Source: Linyphia triangularis (taxonomy: Eukaryota; Arthropoda; Arachnida; Araneae; Linyphiidae). From it: 64,000 bases of DNA. Of this stretch, positions 25,203 through 35,705 are shown piece by piece. The translations under genes and the position numbers were made by a program. The notes under the pieces are model-generated. The model had not been told where the DNA came from, searched no databases, and saw only the letters and a program-made list of their open reading frames with translations. The stretch is from assembly GCA_963978545.1 (NCBI GenBank), contig CAXBTE010000030.1, positions 142,591 to 206,590 of the forward strand. The letters are read 5' to 3'. The stretch's first letter is position 1. Every line of letters starts with the position of its first letter.

Positions 25203-28200
25203 GTACAAGGATACCCTCTTCATAGAGTCCCCTTCTTACAGAGTACAAGGATACCCTCTTCATAGAGTCCCCTTCTTACAGTGTACAAGGATACCCTCTT
25301 CATAGAGTCCCCTTCTTACAGAGTACAAGGATACCCTCTTCATAGAGTCCCCTTCTTACAGAGTACAAGGATATCCTCTTCATAGAGTCCACTCTTATCG
25401 AGTACAACGATACCCTCTTCATAGAGTCCCCTTCTTACAGTGTACAAGGATATCCTCTTCATAGAGTCCACTCTTAGAGAGTACAAGGATACCCTCTTCA
25501 GAGAGTCCCCTTCTTACAGAGTACAAGGATATCCTCTTCATAGAGTCCACTCTTAGAGAGTACAAGGATATCCTCTTCATAGAGTCCCCTTCTTACAGAG
25601 TACAAGGATACCCTCTTCATAGAGTCCCCTTCTTACAGAGTACAAGGATACCCTCTTCATAGAGTCCCCTTCTTACATAGTACAAGGATACCCTCTTCAT
25701 AGAGTCCCCTTCTTACAGTGTACAAGGATATCCTCTTCATAGAGTCCACTCTTATAGAGTACAAGGATACCCTCTTCATAGAGTCCCCTTCTTACAGAGT
25801 ACAAGGATACCCTCTTCATAGAGTCCCCTTCTTACAGAGTACAAGGATACCCTCTTCATAGAGTCCCCTTCTTACAGTGTACAAGGATATCCTCTTCATA
25901 GAGTCCACTCTTATAGAGTACAAGGATACCCTCTTCATAGAGTCCCCTTCTTACAGTGTACAAGGATATCCTCTTCATAGAGTCCACTCTTAGAGAGTAC
26001 AAGGATACCCTCTTCATAGAGTCCCCTTCTTACAGAGTACAAGGATACCCTCTTCATAGAGTCCCCTTCTTACAGAGTACAAGGATACCCTCTTCATAGA
26101 GTCCCCTTCTTACAGTGTACAAGGATATCCTCTTCATAGAGTCCACTCTTAGAGAGTACAAGGATACCCTCTTCATAGAGTCCCCTTCTTACAGAGTACA
26201 AGGATACCCTCTTCATAGAGTCCCCTTCTTACATAGTACAAGGATACCCTCTTCATAGAGTCCCCTTCTTACAGTGTACAAGGATATCCTCTTCATAGAG
26301 TCCACTCTTATAGAGTACAAGGATACCCTCTTCATAGAGTCCCCTTCTTACAGAGTACAAGGATACCCTCTTCATAGAGTCCCCTTCTTACATAGTACAA
26401 GGATACCCTCTTCATAGAGTCCCCTTCTTACAGTGTACAAGGATATCCTCTTCATAGAGTCCACTCTTATAGAGTACAACGATACCCTCTTCATAGAGTC
26501 CCCTTCTTACAGTGTACAAGGATACCCTCTTCATAGAGTCCACTCTTAGAGAGTACAAGGATACCCTCTTCATAGAGTCCCCTTCTTACAGAGTACAAGG
26601 ATACCCTCTTCATAGAGTCCCCTTCTTACAGTGTACAAGGATATCCTCTTCATAGAGTCCCCTTCTTACAGTGTACAAGGATATCCTCTTCATAGAGTCC
26701 ACTCTTATAGAGTACAAGGATACCCTCTTCATAGAGTCCCCTTCTTACAGAGTACAAGGATACCCTCTTCATAGAGTCCCCTTCTTACAGAGTACAAGGA
26801 TACCCTCTTCATAGAGTCCCCTTCTTACAGTGTACAACGATACCCTCTTCATAGAGTCCCCTTCTTACAGTGTACAAGGATATCCTCTTCATAGAGTCCA
26901 CTCTTATAGAGTACAAGGATACCCTCTTCATAGAGTCCCCTTCTTACAGAGTACAAGGATACCCTCTTCATAGAGTCCCCTTCTTACAGAGTACAAGGAT
27001 ACCCTCTTCATAGAGTCCCCTTCTTACAGTGTACAAGGATATCCTCTTCATAGAGTCCACTCTTATAGAGTACAAGGATACCCTCTTCATAGAGTCCCCT
27101 TCTTACAGAGTACAAGGATACCCTCTTCATAGAGTCCCCTTCTTACAGAGTACAAGGATACCCTCTTCATAGAGTCCCCTTCTTACAGTGTACAAGGATA
27201 TCCTCTTCATAGAGTCCCCTTCTTACAGAGTACAACGATACCCTCTTCATAGAGTCCCCTTCTTACAGTGTACAAGGATATCCTCTTCATAGAGTCCACT
27301 CTTATAGAGTACAAGGATACCCTCTTCATAGAGTCCCCTTCTTACAGAGTACAAGGATACCCTCTTCATAGAGTCCCCTTCTTACAGAGTACAAGGATAC
27401 CCTCTTCATAGAGTCCCCTTCTTACAGTGTACAAGGATATCCTCTTCATAGAGTCCCCTTCTTACAGAGTACAAGGATATCCTCTTCATAGAGTCCCCTT
27501 CTTACATAGTACAAGGATACCCTCTTCATAGAGTCCCCTTCTTACAGAGTACAAGGATACCCTCTTCATAGAGTCCCCTTCTTACAGTGTACAAGGATAT
27601 CCTCTTCATAGAGTCCCCTTCTTACAGAGTACAAGGATATCCTCTTCATAGAGTCCCCTTCTTACAGAGTACAAGGATACCCTCTTCATAGAGTCCCCTT
27701 CTTACAGTGTACAAGGATACCCTCTTCATAGAGTCCCCTTCTTACAGTGTACAAGGATATCCTCTTCATAGAGTCCCCTTCTTACAGAGTACAAGGATAT
27801 CCTCTTCATAGAGTCCCCTTCTTACAGAGTACAAGGATACCCTCTTCATAGAGTCCCCTTCTTACAGTGTACAAGGATATCCTCTTCATAGAGTCCACTC
27901 TTATAGAGTCCACTCTTATCGAGTACAACGATACCCTCTTCATAGAGTCCCCTTCTTACAGTGTACAAGGATATCCTCTTCATAGAGTCCACTCTTAGAG
28001 AGTACAAGGATACCCTCTTCATAGAGTCCCCTTCTTACAGAGTACAAGGATACCCTCTTCATAGAGTCCCCTTCTTACAGAGTACAAGGATACCCTCTTC
28101 ATAGAGTCCCCTTCTTACAGTGTACAAGGATATCCTCTTCATAGAGTCCACTCTTATAGAGTACAAGGATACCCTCTTCATAGAGTCCCCTTCTTACAGA

Positions 28201-28319
28201 GTACAAGGATACCCTCTTCATAGAGTCCCCTTCTTACAGAGTACAAGGATACCCTCTTCATAGAGTCCCCTTCTTACAGTGTACAAGGATATCCTCTTCA
28301 TAGAGTCCACTCTTATAGA
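25203..28319 (+). repeat. Mosaic of variant monomers, right part of large copy A
   Basis: Continues the 39/40-bp array with 397-like blocks. It includes a unit with CTTCAGAGAGTCC instead of CTTCATAGAGTCC near 25,500. From about 27.1 kb arrangements of plain and GGATAT 40-bp units become commoner. Same content as the last part of the window at an offset of 35,027 bp. Confidence 0.85.
27869..27922 (+). repeat. 54-bp monomer with internal 15-bp duplication
   Basis: A 39-bp-type unit in which TAGAGTCCACTCTTA occurs twice in a row, followed by TCGA, giving 54 bp. This breaks the 39/40-bp length rule. The identical arrangement is at 62,896-62,949, so the event predates the large duplication. Confidence 0.93.
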
Positions 28320-29956
28320 GTACAACGATACCCTCTTCATAGAGTCCCCTTCTTACAGTGTACAAGGATATCCTCTTCATAGAGTCCCCTTCTTACAGAG
28401 TACAAGGATACCCTCTTCATAGAGTCCCCTTCTTACAGAGTACAAGGATACCCTCTTCATAGAGTCCCCTTCTTACAGAGTACAAGGATATCCTCTTCAT
28501 AGAGTCCCCTTCTTACAGAGTACAAGGATACCCTCTTCATAGAGTCCCCTTCTTACAGTGTACAAGGATATCCTCTTCATAGAGTCCCCTTCTTACAGAG
28601 TACAAGGATACCCTCTTCATAGAGTCCCCTTCTTACAGAGTACAAGGATACCCTCTTCATAGAGTCCCCTTCTTACAGAGTACAAGGATACCCTCTTCAT
28701 AGAGTCCCCTTCTTACAGAGTACAAGGATACCCTCTTCATAGAGTCCCCTTCTTACAGAGTACAAGGATACCCTCTTCATAGAGTCCCCTTCTTACAGTG
28801 TACAAGGATATCCTCTTCATAGAGTCCCCTTCTTACAGAGTACAAGGATACCCTCTTCATAGAGTCCCCTTCTTACAGAGTACAAGGATACCCTCTTCAT
28901 AGAGTCCCCTTCTTACAGAGTACAAGGATACCCTCTTCATAGAGTCCCCTTCTTACAGAGTACAAGGATACCCTCTTCATAGAGTCCCCTTCTTACAGTG
29001 TACAAGGATACCCTCTTCATAGAGTCCCCTTCTTACAGAGTACAAGGATACCCTCTTCATAGAGTCCCCTTCTTACAGAGTACAACGATACCCTCTTCAT
29101 AGAGTCCCCTTCTTACAGAGTACAAGGATACCCTCTTCATAGAGTCCCCTTCTTACAGAGTACAAGGATACCCTCTTCATAGAGTCCCCTTCTTACAGTG
29201 TACAAGGATACCCTCTTCATAGAGTCCCCTTCTTACAGAGTACAAGGATACCCTCTTCATAGAGTCCACTCTTATAGAGTACAACGATACCCTCTTCATA
29301 GAGTCCCCTTCTTACAGAGTACAAGGATACCCTCTTCATAGAGTCCACTTCTTACAGAGTACAAGGATACCCTCTTCATAGAGTCCCCTTCTTACAGTGT
29401 ACAAGGATACCCTCTTCATAGAGTCCACTTCTTACAGAGTACAAGGATACCCTCTTCATAGAGTCCCCTTCTTACAGAGTACAAGGATATCCTCTTCATA
29501 GAGTCCACTCTTAGAGAGTACAAGGATACCCTCTTCATAGAGTCCACTTCTTACAGAGTACAAGGATACCCTCTTCATAGAGTCCCCTTCTTACAGTGTA
29601 CAAGGATACCCTCTTCATAGAGTCCCCTTCTTACAGTGTACAAGGATACCCTCTTCATAGAGTCCACTTCTTACAGAGTACAAGGATATCCTCTTCATAG
29701 AGTCCCCTTCTTACAGAGTACAAGGATACCCTCTTCATAGAGTCCCCTTCTTACAGTGTACAAGGATACCCTCTTCATAGAGTCCACTTCTTACAGAGTA
29801 CAAGGATACCCTCTTCATAGAGTCCCCTTCTTACAGAGTACAAGGATACCCTCTTCATAGAGTCCCCTTCTTACAGTGTACAAGGATACCCTCTTCATAG
29901 AGTCCCCTTCTTACAGAGTACAAGGATATCCTCTTCATAGAGTCCACTCTTAGAGA
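28320..29956 (+). repeat. Transition zone with rare 39-bp units
   Basis: 39-bp monomers almost disappear; only three remain (29,240, 29,479 and 29,918). Plain, GGATAT and ACAACG 40-bp units alternate. Five 40-bp units near 29,341-29,790 carry CCACTTCTTACAGA, which joins the CCA of the 39-bp type to the tail of the 40-bp type. I noticed this hybrid nowhere else. The zone lies between the higher-order-repeat mosaic and the homogenised core. Confidence 0.85.
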
Positions 29957-32316
29957 GTACAAGGATACCCTCTTCATAGAGTCCCCTTCTTACAGAGTAC
30001 AAGGATACCCTCTTCATAGAGTCCCCTTCTTACAGTGTACAAGGATACCCTCTTCATAGAGTCCCCTTCTTACAGAGTACAAGGATACCCTCTTCATAGA
30101 GTCCCCTTCTTACAGTGTACAAGGATACCCTCTTCATAGAGTCCCCTTCTTACAGTGTACAAGGATACCCTCTTCATAGAGTCCCCTTCTTACAGAGTAC
30201 AAGGATATCCTCTTCATAGAGTCCCCTTCTTACAGAGTACAAGGATACCCTCTTCATAGAGTCCCCTTCTTACAGTGTACAAGGATACCCTCTTCATAGA
30301 GTCCCCTTCTTACAGAGTACAAGGATACCCTCTTCATAGAGTCCCCTTCTTACAGAGTACAACGATACCCTCTTCATAGAGTCCCCTTCTTACAGTGTAC
30401 AAGGATATCCTCTTCATAGAGTCCCCTTCTTACAGAGTACAACGATATCCTCTTCATAGAGTCCCCTTCTTACAGAGTACAAGGATACCCTCTTCATAGA
30501 GTCCCCTTCTTACAGTGTACAAGGATATCCTCTTCATAGAGTCCCCTTCTTACAGAGTACAACGATATCCTCTTCATAGAGTCCCCTTCTTACAGAGTAC
30601 AAGGATACCCTCTTCATAGAGTCCCCTTCTTACAGAGTACAACGATACCCTCTTCATAGAGTCCCCTTCTTACAGTGTACAAGGATACCCTCTTCATAGA
30701 GTCCCCTTCTTACAGTGTACAAGGATATCCTCTTCATAGAGTCCCCTTCTTACAGTGTACAAGGATACCCTCTTCATAGAGTCCCCTTCTTACAGAGTAC
30801 AAGGATACCCTCTTCATAGAGTCCCCTTCTTACAGAGTACAAGGATACCCTCTTCATAGAGTCCCCTTCTTACAGAGTACAAGGATACCCTCTTCATAGA
30901 GTCCCCTTCTTACAGAGTACAAGGATACCCTCTTCATAGAGTCCCCTTCTTACAGAGTACAAGGATATCCTCTTCATAGAGTCCCCTTCTTACAGAGTAC
31001 AAGGATACCCTCTTCATAGAGTCCCCTTCTTACAGAGTACAAGGATACCCTCTTCATAGAGTCCCCTTCTTACAGAGTACAAGGATACCCTCTTCATAGA
31101 GTCCCCTTCTTACAGAGTACAAGGATACCCTCTTCATAGAGTCCCCTTCTTACAGAGTACAAGGATACCCTCTTCATAGAGTCCCCTTCTTACAGAGTAC
31201 AAGGATACCCTCTTCATAGAGTCCCCTTCTTACAGAGTACAAGGATACCCTCTTCATAGAGTCCCCTTCTTACAGAGTACAAGGATATCCTCTTCATAGA
31301 GTCCCCTTCTTACAGAGTACAAGGATATCCTCTTCATAGAGTCCCCTTCTTACAGAGTACAAGGATACCCTCTTCATAGAGTCCCCTTCTTACAGAGTAC
31401 AAGGATACCCTCTTCATAGAGTCCCCTTCTTACAGAGTACAAGGATACCCTCTTCATAGAGTCCCCTTCTTACAGAGTACAAGGATACCCTCTTCATAGA
31501 GTCCCCTTCTTACAGAGTACAAGGATACCCTCTTCATAGAGTCCCCTTCTTACAGAGTACAAGGATACCCTCTTCATAGAGTCCCCTTCTTACAGAGTAC
31601 AAGGATACCCTCTTCATAGAGTCCCCTTCTTACAGAGTACAAGGATACCCTCTTCATAGAGTCCCCTTCTTACAGAGTACAAGGATACCCTCTTCATAGA
31701 GTCCCCTTCTTACAGAGTACAAGGATACCCTCTTCATAGAGTCCCCTTCTTACAGAGTACAACGATACCCTCTTCATAGAGTCCCCTTCTTACAGAGTAC
31801 AACGATACCCTCTTCATAGAGTCCCCTTCTTACAGAGTACAAGGATACCCTCTTCATAGAGTCCCCTTCTTACAGAGTACAACGATACCCTCTTCATAGA
31901 GTCCCCTTCTTACAGAGTACAACGATACCCTCTTCATAGAGTCCCCTTCTTACAGAGTACAACGATACCCTCTTCATAGAGTCCCCTTCTTACAGAGTAC
32001 AAGGATACCCTCTTCATAGAGTCCCCTTCTTACAGAGTACAAGGATACCCTCTTCATAGAGTCCCCTTCTTACAGAGTACAAGGATACCCTCTTCATAGA
32101 GTCCCCTTCTTACAGAGTACAAGGATACCCTCTTCATAGAGTCCCCTTCTTACAGAGTACAAGGATATCCTCTTCATAGAGTCCCCTTCTTACAGAGTAC
32201 AACGATACCCTCTTCATAGAGTCCCCTTCTTACAGAGTACAACGATACCCTCTTCATAGAGTCCCCTTCTTACAGAGTACAACGATACCCTCTTCATAGA
32301 GTCCCCTTCTTACAGA

Positions 32317-32356
32317 GTACAAGGATACCCTCTTCATAGAGTCCCCTTCTTACAGA
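32317..32356 (+). repeat. Reference 40-bp monomer
   Basis: Type example of the basic unit, counted from the GTAC at its start. Variable sites seen elsewhere, numbered from that G: position 7 (G or C, ACAAGG/ACAACG), position 12 (C or T, GGATAC/GGATAT), position 20 (A or G, TTCATAG/TTCGTAG), positions 28-36 (CCCCTTCTTACAG against the one-base-shorter CCACTCTTATAG, TTAGAG or TTATCG forms), position 38 (G or T, ACAGA/ACATA) and position 40 (A or T, which decides GAGTAC versus TGTACA at the next junction). Each unit holds GTAC (RsaI) and GAGTC (HinfI). Units with GGATAT also hold GATATC (EcoRV). Confidence 0.95.
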
Positions 32357-35300
32357 GTACAAGGATACCCTCTTCATAGAGTCCCCTTCTTACAGAGTAC
32401 AAGGATACCCTCTTCATAGAGTCCCCTTCTTACAGAGTACAAGGATACCCTCTTCATAGAGTCCCCTTCTTACAGAGTACAAGGATACCCTCTTCATAGA
32501 GTCCCCTTCTTACAGAGTACAAGGATACCCTCTTCATAGAGTCCCCTTCTTACAGAGTACAAGGATACCCTCTTCATAGAGTCCCCTTCTTACAGAGTAC
32601 AAGGATACCCTCTTCATAGAGTCCCCTTCTTACAGAGTACAAGGATACCCTCTTCATAGAGTCCCCTTCTTACAGAGTACAAGGATACCCTCTTCATAGA
32701 GTCCCCTTCTTACAGAGTACAAGGATACCCTCTTCATAGAGTCCCCTTCTTACAGAGTACAAGGATACCCTCTTCATAGAGTCCCCTTCTTACAGAGTAC
32801 AAGGATACCCTCTTCATAGAGTCCCCTTCTTACAGAGTACAAGGATACCCTCTTCATAGAGTCCCCTTCTTACAGAGTACAAGGATACCCTCTTCATAGA
32901 GTCCCCTTCTTACAGAGTACAAGGATACCCTCTTCATAGAGTCCCCTTCTTACAGAGTACAAGGATACCCTCTTCATAGAGTACCCTTCTTACAGAGTAC
33001 AAGGATACCCTCTTCATAGAGTCCCCTTCTTACAGAGTACAAGGATACCCTCTTCATAGAGTCCCCTTCTTACAGAGTACAAGGATACCCTCTTCATAGA
33101 GTCCCCTTCTTACAGAGTACAAGGATACCCTCTTCATAGAGTCCCCTTCTTACAGAGTACAAGGATACCCTCTTCATAGAGTCCCCTTCTTACAGAGTAC
33201 AAGGATACCCTCTTCATAGAGTCCCCTTCTTACAGAGTACAAGGATACCCTCTTCATAGAGTCCCCTTCTTACAGAGTACAAGGATACCCTCTTCATAGA
33301 GTCCCCTTCTTACAGAGTACAAGGATACCCTCTTCATAGAGTCCCCTTCTTACAGAGTACAAGGATACCCTCTTCATAGAGTCCCCTTCTTACAGAGTAC
33401 AAGGATACCCTCTTCATAGAGTCCCCTTCTTACAGAGTACAAGGATACCCTCTTCATAGAGTCCCCTTCTTACAGAGTACAAGGATACCCTCTTCATAGA
33501 GTCCCCTTCTTACAGAGTACAAGGATACCCTCTTCATAGAGTCCCCTTCTTACAGAGTACAAGGATACCCTCTTCATAGAGTCCCCTTCTTACAGAGTAC
33601 AAGGATACCCTCTTCATAGAGTCCCCTTCTTACAGAGTACAAGGATACCCTCTTCATAGAGTCCCCTTCTTACAGAGTACAAGGATACCCTCTTCATAGA
33701 GTCCCCTTCTTACAGAGTACAAGGATACCCTCTTCATAGAGTCCCCTTCTTACAGAGTACAAGGATACCCTCTTCATAGAGTCCCCTTCTTACAGAGTAC
33801 AAGGATACCCTCTTCATAGAGTCCCCTTCTTACAGAGTACAAGGATACCCTCTTCATAGAGTCCCCTTCTTACAGAGTACAAGGATACCCTCTTCATAGA
33901 GTCCCCTTCTTACAGAGTACAAGGATACCCTCTTCATAGAGTCCCCTTCTTACAGAGTACAAGGATACCCTCTTCATAGAGTCCCCTTCTTACAGAGTAC
34001 AAGGATACCCTCTTCATAGAGTCCCCTTCTTACAGAGTACAAGGATACCCTCTTCATAGAGTCCCCTTCTTACAGAGTACAAGGATACCCTCTTCATAGA
34101 GTCCCCTTCTTACAGAGTACAAGGATACCCTCTTCATAGAGTCCCCTTCTTACAGAGTACAAGGATACCCTCTTCATAGAGTCCCCTTCTTACAGAGTAC
34201 AAGGATACCCTCTTCATAGAGTCCCCTTCTTACAGAGTACAAGGATACCCTCTTCATAGAGTCCCCTTCTTACAGAGTACAAGGATACCCTCTTCATAGA
34301 GTCCCCTTCTTACAGAGTACAAGGATACCCTCTTCATAGAGTCCCCTTCTTACAGAGTACAAGGATACCCTCTTCATAGAGTCCCCTTCTTACAGAGTAC
34401 AAGGATACCCTCTTCATAGAGTCCCCTTCTTACAGAGTACAAGGATACCCTCTTCATAGAGTCCCCTTCTTACAGAGTACAAGGATACCCTCTTCATAGA
34501 GTCCCCTTCTTACAGAGTACAAGGATACCCTCTTCATAGAGTCCCCTTCTTACAGAGTACAAGGATACCCTCTTCATAGAGTCCCCTTCTTACAGAGTAC
34601 AAGGATACCCTCTTCATAGAGTCCCCTTCTTACAGAGTACAAGGATACCCTCTTCATAGAGTCCCCTTCTTACAGAGTACAAGGATACCCTCTTCATAGA
34701 GTCCCCTTCTTACAGAGTACAAGGATACCCTCTTCATAGAGTCCCCTTCTTACAGAGTACAAGGATACCCTCTTCATAGAGTCCCCTTCTTACAGAGTAC
34801 AAGGATACCCTCTTCATAGAGTCCCCTTCTTACAGAGTACAAGGATACCCTCTTCATAGAGTCCCCTTCTTACAGAGTACAAGGATACCCTCTTCATAGA
34901 GTCCCCTTCTTACAGAGTACAAGGATACCCTCTTCATAGAGTCCCCTTCTTACAGAGTACAAGGATACCCTCTTCATAGAGTCCCCTTCTTACAGAGTAC
35001 AAGGATACCCTCTTCATAGAGTCCCCTTCTTACAGAGTACAAGGATACCCTCTTCATAGAGTCCCCTTCTTACAGAGTACAAGGATACCCTCTTCATAGA
35101 GTCCCCTTCTTACAGAGTACAAGGATACCCTCTTCATAGAGTCCCCTTCTTACAGAGTACAAGGATACCCTCTTCATAGAGTCCCCTTCTTACAGAGTAC
35201 AAGGATACCCTCTTCATAGAGTCCCCTTCTTACAGAGTACAAGGATACCCTCTTCATAGAGTCCCCTTCTTACAGAGTACAAGGATACCCTCTTCATAGA

Positions 35301-35676
35301 GTCCCCTTCTTACAGAGTACAAGGATACCCTCTTCATAGAGTCCCCTTCTTACAGAGTACAAGGATACCCTCTTCATAGAGTCCCCTTCTTACAGAGTAC
35401 AAGGATACCCTCTTCATAGAGTCCCCTTCTTACAGAGTACAAGGATACCCTCTTCATAGAGTCCCCTTCTTACAGAGTACAAGGATACCCTCTTCATAGA
35501 GTCCCCTTCTTACAGAGTACAAGGATACCCTCTTCATAGAGTCCCCTTCTTACAGAGTACAAGGATACCCTCTTCATAGAGTCCCCTTCTTACAGAGTAC
35601 AAGGATACCCTCTTCATAGAGTCCCCTTCTTACAGAGTACAAGGATACCCTCTTCATAGAGTCCCCTTCTTACAGA
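32317..35676 (+). repeat. Near-identical core of 84 monomers
   Basis: 84 consecutive 40-bp units appear identical except one C-to-A change at 32,983 (GAGTACCC for GAGTCCCC). No other stretch of the window is this uniform. The absence of accumulated changes suggests very recent expansion by slippage, rolling-circle-type amplification or repeated exchange. Such perfect runs are also where assemblies most easily get copy number wrong. Confidence 0.92.
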
Positions 35677-35705
35677 GTACAAGGATAGAGTCCCCTTCTT
35701 ACAGT
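35677..35705 (+). repeat. 29-bp truncated monomer at the right edge of the core
   Basis: The unit lacks 11 bp (CCCTCTTCATA), so GTACAAGGATA is joined directly to GAGTCCCC. The deletion falls between two ATA trinucleotides, consistent with a 3-bp microhomology-mediated loss. It is the only monomer of this length that I noticed and it sits exactly where the uniform core gives way to variant-rich repeats. The next unit begins at 35,706 with GGATAT and is a 39-bp type. Confidence 0.95.

Larger units (their letters stand above)
1671..28973 (+). repeat. Large super-repeat, copy A
   Basis: The order of monomer variants here recurs at 38,014-64,000. Landmark offsets are 36,343 bp (1,671 to about 4,090), 36,541 (4,454 to about 7,990), 36,462 (8,943 to about 17,890), 36,422 (18,480-20,325), 36,342 (21,023-21,860), 36,460 (from about 22,100) and 35,027 (25,500-28,973). 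The right limit given here is set by the window end, so the homology may continue. Shared singular marks (C-to-A at 7,658; the 54-bp unit; the hybrid monomers) show common descent rather than chance similarity. Confidence 0.9.
29957..35676 (+). repeat. Length-uniform block of 143 consecutive 40-bp monomers
   Basis: GTAC starts fall every 40 bp from 29,957 to 35,677 without one insertion or deletion (143 units, 5,720 bp), and no 39-bp unit occurs. Variation declines from left to right. Units preceded by TGTACA stop after about 30,757. Scattered GGATAT units (30,957, 31,277, 31,317, 32,157) and ACAACG units (31,757 to 32,277) follow, and then nothing. It reads as the most recently homogenised or amplified part of the window. 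Confidence 0.92.

Noticed and set aside
35677..35705. Insertion of foreign DNA at the core edge
   Set aside because: The odd unit is explained fully by an 11-bp deletion within a monomer; no new sequence is present.
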